Shown here one piece after another: positions 20,912 through 32,043 of a stretch of 64,000 bases of DNA; the stretch's first letter is position 1, and each line of letters begins with the position of its first letter. Where the stretch lies: contig NC_041003.1 of the NCBI RefSeq assembly GCF_004193775.1, positions 30,308,263-30,372,262 on the forward strand, given 5' to 3'. The notes beneath the pieces were generated by a model. The model was not told the DNA's origin. It made no database searches and saw only the letters and a program-made list of their open reading frames with translations. A program made the translations under genes and the position numbers. The stretch is from Glycine soja (lineage: Eukaryota; Streptophyta; Magnoliopsida; Fabales; Fabaceae).

Positions 20912-21395
20912 AAAAAGGGGGAGTAATAGTATTATGCATGATTTATGATTTTGAGTAAGTAGGATACGATGTATGCATGATTCATGATTTTGAGGGGGAG
21001 TTGTATGTATATGGTTTTGAGGGGGAGACTGTTGCTGATAATGACTGATGTAAGCTGATAGAAGATGCTGCAGTAAGGGGGAGCAGAACACTGATGTCAC
21101 ATGAGATGTCTTGACATCCTGGAAAAGACTAGTAGCTGATAGAAGATGCTGCAGTGAACTGCTTCACAGCAGTAGGAGCATGGAGACAGGGGGAGCAGAA
21201 AGCTGATGTCACGTGAGATGTCTTGACATCCTGGAAACGACTTGCAACTTGCAGAATTTTGCTGTCGCCACTACAGATACCGCTGTGCTTGATTACTCTG
21301 ATAATGAAAGTTGCTGATCCCACTTGCATAACTGCTCGTACCTGCTCAGGAAGTGTCTAAGTATGTTTTAGACAAAATTTGCCAAAGGGGGAGAT
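20912..21395 (+). other. array of polypurine-tract-like GGGGGAG motifs, 3' spacer
   Basis: GGGGGAG preceded by purines or T occurs near 20912-20923, 20992-21000, 21019-21027, 21074-21083, 21187-21195 and 21384-21395. The last one, AAAGGGGGAGAT, touches the 3' LTR and is the functional PPT by position. The spacer also holds two copies of a roughly 112-bp unit (GATGTCAC-TGAGATGTCTTG at 21093 and 21205). No ORF is supported. Confidence 0.8.
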
Positions 21396-22483
21396 TGTTA
21401 GTGCTTAGCTCTACTGAGCTTTAAAAGATTGGCTAAAATTTTGTTAAAACATAAGCACTTAGACAATGAAGGAAAGCTGGAGTTGCTGCACATGATGTCC
21501 AACGTTATGTCAAGGAATCAGATTGGACTGCACAATGCACAAGGCAAGATAAAATGTCAAATGAAGAATTGAAGCTGCAGGATCCACGATGTCAGATACA
21601 ATGTCCAGGACATCCTGCCCGAAAATACTGGACACATAAATCTGTTATATCTTTAACAGACTGTGCAGGATCCACGATGTCGGATACAATGTCCAGGACA
21701 TCCTGCCCGAAAATACTGGACACATAAATCTGTTATATCTTTAACAGATTAATGTGCAGTTAGCAACATATTTGGTGATCTATCTTTAGGAACGAATTAA
21801 AAGATAATTAAAGTTCGAATTACAAACTTGAATAGTTCGTTCAGGGATTAGAGATTAAAGATAAAAACTAAAAGATCAAACTGTATCTTTTAGTTCTTTA
21901 AGTGCAGATTTTTCGGGAGAATGATAGATCTCATCCAGCACAAGTTGATGCAGCCCAGATACGCACACTGCTATATAAACATGAAGGCTGCACGGGTTTT
22001 GTACCAAGTCCGGGATTGAAGAGTTATTTTGTGAGTTTTGGGACTTGAGTGTTTTGTGAGCCACCTTGATGTTACCCTAACATCAAGTGTTGGACCTGAG
22101 TGTGTAGAGTTGATCTCTAGTGTTCAGAGAGCAATCTCTGGTGTGTATTTGATTTAATTGTAAACACGGGAGAGTGATTGAGAGGGAGTGAGAGGGGTTC
22201 TCATATCTAAGAGTGGCTCTTAGGTAGAGGTTGCACGGGTAGTGGTTAGGTGAGAAGGTTGTAAACAGTGGCTGTTAGATCTTCGAACTAACACTATTTT
22301 AGTGGATTTCCTCCCTGGCTTGGTAGCCCCCAGATGTAGGTGACGTTGCACCGAACTGGGTTAACAATTCTCTTGTGTTATCTACTTGTTTAATCTGCTC
22401 ATACAGTCAAATATAATCTGCATGTTCTGAAGCGTGATGTCGTGACATCCTGTACGACATCTGTCCCCAGTATCAGAATTTCA
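21396..22483 (+). repeat. SIRE 3' LTR
   Basis: 1088 bp, starting TGTTAGTGC directly after the PPT and ending TTTCA. It is followed by the target duplication GTTCC at 22484-22488. Confidence 0.95.
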
Positions 22484-24308
22484 GTTCCCACTTCAAGGAC
22501 CTTCTTCTCAAGTCTTCTTTCCTCCATCACATGAACTTTAAAACAGACATTCCGATCAGGTGATTCTTTATCTTCATGAAATAAATGAAAGCTGATTTTC
22601 TAATCTTCTATGCCCATTTGCAACATCTTCTTACCCATATCTACTACACAACTGGCAGTAGACATGAATGGGCGACCAAGAATGAGAAGAATATCAGCAT
22701 CCTCTTCTATGTCTATCACAACAAAATCAGCTGGGAATATAAGGTGTTTCACCTTCACCAAAACATCTTCAATCACTCCATATGGTCTTGTGATGGAGCG
22801 ATCAGCTAACTGGAGGGTCATGCATGTAGGTATTATCTCTATCTCTCCAAGTCGCCGGCACATAGAGAGAGGCATTAAGTTGATACTAGATCCCAAGTCT
22901 ATGAGAGCTTTTCCTACAGCAACCTCACCAATGGAACACGGTATCGTGACAACTCCAGGATCTTTGTGCTTAGGTGGAAGAATGCATTGAATCACAACAC
23001 TACAATTGCCTTCCACCATAATTCTGTCACTGTGGGTGTACCGGTTCTTCTTTGTCACCATATCTTTTAAAAAAATTTCATAGAGTGGCATCTGTTGAAG
23101 TGCTTCTCCAAAGGGTAAAGTAATTTCTAGTTTCTTGAAGATATCAAGAAATCTAGTTAAATGTCTTTCCTTCTCTTTCCTGGAAGGTACCAAAGGATAA
23201 AGTACTTTATTTCTTCATTTGGAGTAGTATCCTTCTTCTTGTCAGTGTTTGCCTCACTCTTGCCTTTCTTCATCTCATCATCAACAACTTTCTCTTTTTG
23301 TTTTTCATTTTTCAACTTTTTTTCTTTTTCTTTCTCTTTTATTGGTGTCTCTTCTTCCTTATCATCTTCAGTCTCCTCATTAATCTCTTCAAGTTCAACA
23401 AAATTAGAAACGGGTTCAAGTGCTAGCTTAGGTGCCAACTATTGTTTATGTTCCTCCATCTTCTTTCCAGCTTCACTATCATCTCCTTGGATTGCCATTC
23501 TACTTCTAGTCATCACAGCTTTACATTCCTCCTTGGGATTTTTCTCTATATTAGCTGTAAAACTGCTTGATGATCTATCCGCCAATTGCTTTGCAAGTTG
23601 TCCCACTTAGACCTCAAGATTCTTTATGGGAGACTCTGTGCTCTTCTGATTATACATAGAAACATGCATAAATTGAGCTAGAGTCTCTTCCAACTTCATT
23701 GTGTGATCATAGAGACTAGGCCCTTGTTGCTGTGGCCTTGTGGATGGTCCACCTTGATCTCTGTTGAAATGATTTCCAGGGTGGTTCCTCCATTGTCCCT
23801 GCTGTTGATTATATTGTTGGCCATGTTGGAATCCAGAAAATCCTCTTGCATTAAAATTGTTTCTGGGCTGATTTCCCATGTAATTGACTTCACGAGTGGG
23901 ATGTTCTTCAATAGGAATACAACATCCAGATTCATGAGCTCCCCCACAAATGGTACATCCTGCAACCTGCAAAACGGAAGCATGTGAAGTATGTGCAGAA
24001 TAAATTTGAGTTGGCAACTTACTTAATGTTTCAGTCAAGGTTTCTAGTTGCTTAGACAGCAATTTGTTTTGTGCCAACAATGCATCGTGGGAGGTTAACT
24101 CCAATAAACTCTTTTTGGTAGGAATGTGAGCTCTATCTCTCAAAATAGCAATGTCACTTGTAGCCATATTTTCAATGAGATCCATGGCTTCTTCAGGGGT
24201 CTTCAATTTGATTTTCCCACCTGCAGAAGCGTCTAATAGCTGTTTGGACTGCGGTCTTAACCCATCTAACAAACAAGCTGATGCATAGAAATATATTTCT
24301 CTAATCAA
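22484..24308 (-). pseudogene. Athila-like Gypsy gag-protease, truncated
   Basis: This would encode the capsid and aspartic protease of a Gypsy element. Reading the minus strand from 24308: a gag C-terminal half (KTPEEAMDLIENMA, then a Cys-rich CTICGGAHESGCC at about 23920-23960 and a Gln/Asn/Gly-rich tail); an acidic/basic Lys-Glu segment (23157-23440); then a protease domain at 22600-23193 with LIDLGSSINLMPLSM near 22880 and ILLILGRPFMSTA near 22680, both typical of Athila-type proteases. The pieces are in different frames and the gag N-terminus is missing, so it is dead. The SIRE element interrupts it just downstream of the protease. Confidence 0.75.
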
Positions 24309-25532
24309 TCATGCTCTTGTGTTCTATGCTGTAGCCTAAACTACTAAACCTTCGATCCCTTGTCAGGCTTAATATCCAAGCTTCGTCTGCAGATCCCTCA
24401 TGTAAGACTACACCTAATTTAGATAGCCCTCTTAGGTTTAGACTAACTTAAACTGAGGTTCGTCCGCAGATCCCTCATGTAAGACTAGGCCTAAACTAAA
24501 CAGCATTATTGTAACAACATAATCAAAACCAAAACTTAACCCGTAGATCCTTCATGTAAGATTAAGTTTCGATCCTGCTTCAATCAAGTTCTAAGGCAAC
24601 AGTACATTTCCCAATGCTAAAGTCACCTACCTGTGCACACAAATGGGTGATCAGACCAAAAGCATACAAACATTAAGCATCGAAGGAAGCATTGAACATA
24701 GAAAACATAATCAATTAGATATTAGGTATTTACATCAGTTGTTCATTAGAAATCCCTAACTAGGGTGTTTAGCCAGCCATTACAAAGAAATTCTAACAAT
24801 AAATGAGATTAAAAATAGATAATGATAGTTCCTTACACAAGAAGGGGGATTCCTCCTCCTCTTCTCTGCATCTCACACTTACCCTTTACTTAATAATATA
24901 TCTCAAATGACAAAACCTAGGCTTCAATGCACAAGCTGCTCCTCTCTTTGCTTCTAGGGCTCTTTTCCCCAAATAGGCACTATGGCTGCTGTGGAATTCT
25001 GTGCCCTGGCCATTTTGTAAAAGCTTTCATAAAAGGTGTCAAAAGTGTCTAAAGGGTGTGCCCTAATTTTGCACAAGACAGGATTTAAATAGCTCTGAAA
25101 TCGCGACGCTGCGCTTAGCGCCACCCACGCGCTTAGCACGGGTAAGTGGATTCGGGCTTAGCGCCAGTCTCGTGCTTAGCCTGGCTGAAGGCACCTGCTG
25201 CGCTTAGTGCACTGATCTCATGCTTAGCGCGCGGCTTTGATGCTGATGCTCTGCCAGATTCTCCTTTGTGCTAAGCATGCTGAAGCTACGCTTAGCGATG
25301 GATATGCGCTTAGCCCAACTACTGAGCTTAGCCCAACCGCTACTTTTTGCAATTCAAAACTTAGCCTCTTTTTCACCTGAAAATGCATAGGTTTCATCAT
25401 TAAATCCAATGGAAATGTTCTAGAGACAACATTAGCCATAAAACAAGATTTATTTACACAATTTACTCCAAAATAACCATAAATTGGGGAACTATAGAAG
25501 CTTTGGAAAAAGATTTCTATACAAAAGTTAGT
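24309..25532 (-). repeat. LTR segment with GCGCTTAGCGC motifs, Athila-like
   Basis: On the minus strand it begins TGTTAGTCGCTTTATACG at 25532, a typical LTR start. It is similar in layout to the LTR at 38966-40381: a GGGGAAC/ATAACCATAAA block near the start, a cluster of at least ten GCTTAGC or GCGCTTAGCGC words at 25100-25335, and CCGCAGATCCCTCATGTAAGACTA-like repeats at 24380-24570. The distal end and PBS are missing because it joins gag sequence directly at 24308. It is probably the 5' LTR of the Athila-like element. No gene. Confidence 0.6.
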
Positions 25533-25602
25533 CGTATAAAGCGACTAACACATCGTAAATAAATAGGACCACAACATTTGATTTCTTTGACCAGATGAAA
25601 AA

Positions 25603-27681
25603 TTAAGTAAACCATGATGTCAAAGAAAGCAGGAGGAAAATACATCTCCAACTGACACAATATAATATGGCATTGTAGAAAAAGCACAGCCGAATTATGG
25701 CAAGCCTAACTTTGTTTGGAAAAATGTCTTGTATGGCCATGGATAACAATTGTTGCATTAAGATGTGACAATCATGAGACTTTAAGCCTACCAACTTAAG
25801 ATCCTTAAACTGCACAAGGCTCTTAATATTTGACAAGTATCCTTATGGGACATTGACCCAGCACAGACACTGACAAAAACTGGTCTTTTCCTTTTTGGAC
25901 AAAGTATGACAAGCTGAAGACAAGTATATTTTTTTACCATCAGACCTTGGATGTAATGACACTCGTATACCCATCTCAGCTAGATCTTAACGAGTATTCA
26001 AACCATCTTTCATCTTGCCTTGAATGTTAAGGAGTGTCCCAGTGACACTATCACATACATTTTTCTCCACATGCAAAACATCAATACAATGTGTAACATC
26101 TAGATCAACCCAGTACGGAAGATCAAACAAAATTGACCTTTTCTTCCATACGCAAGTCTTATTTTTTTTCCTTCTTTTGGGTCTTTCCAAATATAGTATT
26201 AAGGTGTTGAACCCGCTGGAAGACTTGGTCACCAGTCAACGGTATCGGTGCATTTTCATGCTCTTGTCTTCCATTAAATGTTTTTTTCAACCGTCGGTAA
26301 GGGTAATCAGGTTTTAGAAAATGTTGATGCCGAGTGTAGACTGTTTTTCTACCATATTTCAGTTGTATGTAGCTTGTATCTTCTTCAATAATGGGGCATG
26401 CACGATGGCCCTTAACACTATAACCGCTCAAATTCCCTTATGCTGGAAAGTCATTAATGGTACAAAAAAGCATTGCGCAAATGAAAAGTCTCATTTCGAA
26501 ACCCATCAAACACTAAAACTCCCTCGTCCCATAACTTTGACAAGTTTTCAATTAAGGGACTAAGATAAAAATCGATGTCATTTCCTGTCATAACCATCAT
26601 AGACAACATCATGTACTTTCGCTTCATGCACAACCAAGGAGGAAAATTGTAAATTACTAGCAAAACTGGTCAGGAATTAAAACTGGTCAGGAATTGTGTT
26701 GAGTGCTTAAACTACCATATGGATTCATTCCATCAGTGGCTAGTCCTAGCCTAAGATTTCTTGTCTCTTTCCCAAAATCTGGATACAAACGATCAATCTT
26801 CTTCCACTGCGAAGAATCAACCGAATGACAGAGCATTCCATCGTAGTTTCTCCCATTTGCATGCCATGTCAGGTCTTTAGCGTTGTCTCCATTAGCAAAC
26901 AGACGCTTAAACCTTAGAATGATAGGAAGATACCACAACACCTTCGCTGGCGGGCCCTTCTTTGAGTTTTCATCACTACTACACTCCTCATCATCCTTGA
27001 TTTTGTAACGTGATACCCCACACCTAGGGCATTTCAACATTTCTTGAAATTCATGTCTATATAATATGCAATCATTCAGGCAAGCATGAATCTTTTATAC
27101 TCCATACCTATTGGACACAGTATCTTCTTCTCTTGATAGTAACTTTTAGGCAACATGTTTTCCTCTGGAAGCATATCGTGCATTACTTGAAGTAGCAAAC
27201 TAAATTTTTTGTCACTCCACCTATATCTAGCCTTCACATTAACCAGACTTAACACCGTCGACAACAGCATCAAGGAATTCTTGCACCTCAGATACAATGG
27301 TTTCTTTGAATCAGTTTGCAATGTATCATACATAAGGGCATGTGCTTGTTGAAAAGACTCTTGTCCAAGATCATGAATCATATCCTCCAAGCGATCTCCC
27401 ATTTCTACACCAAAAGGTTTAGATTGGGACCTACTCGGCATGTCTATCAATTCACCATGTCATATCCACGTCGTATAATTCTTCTTAATTCCATCACACA
27501 ACAGATGCTCCCATATGTCGTCAAGTTTTTGCCGTCTTCCGTTCAAACAATTTATGCACGGACAAAAAAATTTCCCGTTTTCATCCGGTTAACTTCTTTT
27601 CGAAGCAAATTGCTGGAACTGTTCCACGCCTTCCTCATACATAGGGCTCAAGCGACTTTCATTCATCCAATTTTGATCCAT
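25603..27681 (-). pseudogene. CACTA (En/Spm) TNP2-type transposase relic
   Basis: A DNA transposase of the CACTA superfamily, which would cut at CACTA termini. On the minus strand a plausible start at 27681 opens a transposase-associated N-terminal domain with CPCINCLNGRR near 27530-27560. Next come a segment at 27076-27450 (EDMIHDL, PLYLRCKNSL), a Cys motif KCPRCGVSRYK near 27010-27040, and the highly typical block with LWYLPIILRFKRL and RLGLATDGMNPYG at 26700-26950. CVWKKRSILFDLPYW with HCIDVLHVEKNV follows near 26060-26160, then LKSHDCHILMQQLL near 25750-25790. Order and motifs match TNP2. Reading frames change at least five times and stops intervene. No CACTA termini with matching target duplications were found around it. 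Confidence 0.82.
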
Positions 27682-28566
27682 CTAAATAATAACTCCGTGA
27701 TACTTTGAAACTCATTCAATGCATGAAATCTCACTTTTTCATTTAAGGTATGGCCCTATCCCATTCAGGAAGACATTTTTTTTATGGTAGATTCATACAT
27801 CAAGGTTAATCTTATTTTGTTAAATTTGACGAAATTTTGGCAGTATTTAACATTGGTCTCCAAGTACACGACATGAAATCGGTGACATTAATTCCTCGAT
27901 AATCAAGTATGCACTCAGAGAACAAATAGAAATGCATTGTACCAAAAATAATGTTACCTTAATGCATGAATCTACCATCAAAATATGAGTCTCCTCAAAC
28001 TATCCAAATGGACAATTCAAGATTCAATACAATGATTAATGCAAATTTTTCGCAAGAATCATTGTATTCAATCTCAAACAAGAATCTAAGGTTCACTCAT
28101 TATGAACAAAAGTTGAATCTAAAGCAAAGTACATTAATGACATACAACAATGTACAAAAAAATCGTAACAAAATTAAGCATCAAAAGTTTATGAAAAACT
28201 TTTGTACCTGTGATGATGATTAGTATAGTGTAAAGCAATGAATTTCGTGACCATGATGCAAACAACTAGACAAATAGTGCCTACAAATTAAATATTTCCA
28301 TGCTAAGTGATATATAACACAAACTTTGATATATTAATTAAAAATCAATTGAGGTAATTATATTAATGGACTAGTACAATGCTAGTGTATCTGGTTTATG
28401 AATGTTGATAATTTGTGGTTTGAATATAGGATGAAACAAATCCCAAATTGGTGGGCATTGTGATAGTCGAAAAGGCTTTTGAAGAAAGAATAAGGCGTTT
28501 TTATGAGTAAGAGCATTTCACAACACAACAGATCGGGAAGAACCCTATTTTGTTTTGCTTAAAACC
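27682..28566. other. no recognisable gene
   Basis: AT-rich sequence. A plus ORF of 85 codons at 27966-28223 has no recognisable domain. Positions 28517-28550 partly duplicate the arm of the foldback that follows (CACAACACAACAGATCGGGA). Confidence 0.4.
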
Positions 28567-28879
28567 CTAGTTTCGATGTTGCTACTCTGACACAACACAA
28601 CAGATGGGGAAGAACCCTAACCAAACAAGAAACCAATGGCTACAGAGTTAGGGCAATAGAAGGTAGAGCTCTCCACCCTCATCACATGTGCCGCTAACGA
28701 TAAGTCCTCTGATTGGTTAGTGCCACTAACATATCAGAGGACTTATCGTTAGAAGCGCGTGTGACGAGGGTGGAGAGCTCCACTGTCTATTGCCCTAACT
28801 CCAAAATATTTGGTTTCTTGTTTAGTTAGGCTTCTTCCCGATTTGGTGTGTTGTGTCAGAGCAATTACATCGAAACTAG
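28567..28879. repeat. 313-bp near-perfect foldback
   Basis: The left arm (28567-28722) begins CTAGTTTCGATG and the right arm (28724-28879) ends CATCGAAACTAG. The arms pair almost throughout, including CTGACACAACACA, GGGCAATAGA, GAGCTCTCCACCCTC and CTAACGATAAGTCCTCTGAT with their complements. The centre GTTAGTGCCACTAAC leaves almost no loop. It contains no ORF. It could be a MITE of unknown superfamily or a transcribed long hairpin giving small RNAs; flanking target duplication is unclear. Confidence 0.85.
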
Positions 28880-29517
28880 CTAACTAATTGAAACCAACCA
28901 TTGATTTCGTTGAAGGTTTTTACAAAACTTCCCGGAATGGGATTTCATATAAGACTTTTCCTATAAATACATGGATGTCATGTTCACCCTGGGTATTTAT
29001 TACCTAGCTAGCTAGCTAGTTTTCTCTTCTAATTGCATATTTTACCATTATACCATAAAAGGTTTTTAGAAAACTGCCGGGAATGAAATTTCATAATAGT
29101 TGTTGCTGCCTCACACCTCCTTTCATATTTGAAAGACCCATAAGTACAAGGGGTTCAATTAAAAAATCAGCTATATATTAGTTACACTGGCCAGTGGTAA
29201 ATTGATTGACAGCGCACCTTCTCAGCTCCAATTGATGTTCAAGTACTGCTCCCATCATGTTGGGACTTGGACATCATTCGATCATCCTTTTCTCAATAGA
29301 TGTTATTCATACACAAAAGGTGAGAATCAAACCAATTCTCCTCACAGGAACTCTCTCTCACATACACATGTTGTTGCTTAATCTCTATCCTTTCTATTTT
29401 GTGTCAGCTATACTGATGTCTCCTTTGTTATGAAAATCTAAACAAAATTCCCTTGCATTTACAAAATTAAATAAGTTAAAAAAAAAACAAAAAAAATTGA
29501 CAATTAACTTAAGAATG
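28880..29517. other. no recognisable gene
   Basis: Low-complexity AT-rich DNA with no domain-bearing ORF. GAATG at 29513-29517 is the left target duplication of the next element. Confidence 0.4.
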
Positions 29518-31302
29518 TGTCGCAACCTACCCTTCAGCGGGAGGGTGACGCGTGACTCACGGGTGCGTCTTCCAAGAAAGGAATACGCGCGGAGTCGCCA
29601 CCAACGTATATTTGAGGAAAACGTCGGAAAAACCGAAAAAGACGTGGTCTACGAATTTTAAGTGAAAGGTCTGGGAGTTGTATTTACGCACGGGGAAGGT
29701 ATTAGCACCCCACACGTTCGTCACAAGAGACGGCAGCCTTTAATCAAATGTGCAAATATGACTTCAATTTATGTTATTTTCCTTTTTTACGTTTTTATGT
29801 CTTTTTATGCCTTTTTATATTTTTATCTTTTTGTGGTCGACAAAGGTGTTTCCCTTGCTCCTACGTATTCCTCAATTGTGATAAGGAAATCAGACCTACG
29901 TAGTTCTTTGAGAACTAAACGTTGGTTAAATTGTTTTTATCCTTTTTTTTTTTTGCAAAATATGTTTTTACTGAATGAAAGGTCATTTAAGGCGTTGGAC
30001 CATTAAACAATCTTTCGATTCTTTTGAAAGGAGAGAAAACATTAAGGCATTGGACCATTAATGATCTTTTTATTTTTGAAAGAGGTAATAAAGCTACATG
30101 TTGATTTTAGCCCTTTTAGAAATCTACATTTAACCAATAAAAGCGGAAAAGACCATTTCAAGGCGTTGGACCTTAGAAATGGCTTTTTTAGGTGATGACA
30201 AAAGCTTGACTTATGAATTGATTTTAGCCTTAGTTTCACTTTGATTACTAGTCAATTCGATTAAGAAAGGAAAATCCCAAAGAAAACGTCTGATTGATTT
30301 TTTTTATTATTTTACTAAAAGATATTATTTATTATTATATTATTATTTTGCCTCTTTTTGATTTTAACGTGGTTACGTCATGACCGAACGGTCGGATTTC
30401 ATTTTAACAGAAATTAAAAGATGTTACAATTCAAATGAACGGTGGAAATTTATTTTATTTTTTATTAGGCGAGAAAATAACTTAAATAAATGACTAAAGC
30501 ACATCAAAAGGGGGTACGAAAAGTAAATGAAATAAAAATAAAAGCATGCGAAACAAGTGGGGACCATAAAGGGTACATAGAATGAATTGAAAAGTTTGAT
30601 TTTGGGAACTTACCGGTTGAAGACCGAAGAACGACGAAGAACGATGGAAAGCCTTCGCGAAATCGCCCACAGAAACGTCTCGGAAGCGTTATGGAAGCGC
30701 CCCGGCTTGGATTTTCTTCACGGAAAAATTTTTTCTCACTAATTTTAAGTGATTCTCAGATACCAGGAGGGTTGAACCTTTTTGTTCTTCCCTTCTTCCC
30801 CTATTTATAGGGAAAAGAGAGAGAAGCTTGCCACCCAACTTGCCCAGGCGAGCTAGGTTGCTTCCTCCAGAAGGCACCGCCTTCTGGAGAACTTCCTGGA
30901 AGGCCCAAGTGGGCTTGGTTGCTATTTGCACCCCCTATTTACTAAATACACCCCTGCCTTTTGTTGCTGATTCTTTTTCCGTAAAGTTACAGAATCTTAC
31001 GAATTACGTAACGACACTTGTTTTCTTTCTGTAATGTTACGAAACCTTACGGATCACGTAATCATCCCCTTTTTTGGCTTCCGGGATGTTACAGAACTTT
31101 ATGGATTGCGCACTAACACTTCCTTTTGACTTCTGGCATGTCACGGAACTTCACGGGTTGTGAAACAATGCTTTCTTTTGACTTCCGGCATGTCACGGAA
31201 CTTCACAAATTGCCTAACGATGGGTGCCAAGTACCTCGAAGTGGTCAAACGAGGGTCGCATCCCAACAACGGTTGGTCCCCGGACGAAATTAGGGCATGA
31301 CA
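29518..31302 (-). mobile_element. solo LTR of an Ogre/Tat-like element, 1785 bp
   Basis: Starts TGTCGCAACC and ends GGGCATGACA, with no PBS or internal sequence on either side. It is flanked by a perfect 5-bp duplication GAATG (29513-29517 and 31303-31307), the hallmark of unequal recombination between two LTRs. The native orientation is minus, by homology with 10427-12516. It carries the nested hairpin at 29836-29915 and conserved-loop hairpins at 30040-30063 and 30153-30182. Its distal part repeats ACGGAACTTCACGG-like words at 31100-31230. No coding capacity. Confidence 0.93.
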
Positions 31303-32043
31303 GAATGCCATTGCGCTTCACTGTTTACTACCTCAACCTTAGCTCACGACTGTTTTGTGGTTAAATTTCATTGTTGCTCTTGTTTAGCCTTATATATTAA
31401 GCAACGAGGAAGAACTTATTCATTTAGTGCAGCTGGGTTGAATATTAATTTTGGGATTCTACCATTTGAATTTATGCTTTAGCTACACCAAATGAGTGTG
31501 CTCTTCCTTTTTTCTCAACTTAAAGGCTAAAGAATGATAGAAATGGAATTTGACCTAAGCAAGCCCATGAGCTAGTGGCTAACCTCATGAATCTATTAGG
31601 CTTGTACCTGGAATTTAATTTTTTTTACTATAAATATAAGAAATTTATGTTTTTGTTTTCATAATGGAGGTTTGTGTGGGCAGAGAAGGGAGTAACAATA
31701 ACATAGTCATTTTCCATTAAATGTGGCATGCTACATGGATTAAATAAGGCTATTGGCTCTATTAAAAAGTGATTTTATTTTTTATTTTTTTACTGTTAAT
31801 TAGATTTCTGGCCAGTGGCCCCGTGTGTTGTAAAACTGAACAAAATTAGTATTTGTTGTAAAGCATAAAACATAATTAGTATGCATTTCAACACAACATT
31901 TTCATATCATTAATCTAGTAAAATTGGTTATGTCTTTGTTATTTTAGTCATCTCAGTGTTTGGTGAAATACAATGCCTATCGATCATCAATCCATTGTCC
32001 TATTAGTAAATTAATCTGTTGGTAATATTTTAATTACACTTTT
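31303..32043. other. no recognisable gene
   Basis: Probably low-copy DNA between the solo LTR and the PPR relic. It is AT-rich, and the 61-codon ORF at 31297-31482 has no recognisable domain. Confidence 0.4.

Larger units (their letters stand above)
12826..22483 (+). mobile_element. complete SIRE1-type Ty1/Copia element, 9658 bp
   Basis: This is a full-length, probably coding-competent Copia element of the SIRE/Maximus lineage. It has two 1088-bp LTRs, an initiator-Met-type PBS, a single gag-pol ORF of 1577 codons, an in-frame env-like ORF after a TAG stop, a polypurine tract against the 3' LTR, and a perfect 5-bp target duplication GTTCC (12821-12825 and 22484-22488). Left and right LTRs differ at only four sites: G/A near 13024, G/T near 13199, A/G near 13490 and C/T near 13503 (left-LTR coordinates). 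At commonly used plant rates this means an insertion a few hundred thousand years old or less. It interrupts an Athila-like Gypsy relic. A related element begins at 60784. Confidence 0.95.

Noticed and set aside
27966..28223. 85-codon plus-strand ORF
   Set aside because: AT-rich composition, no domain, no conserved partner in the window, next to transposon debris.
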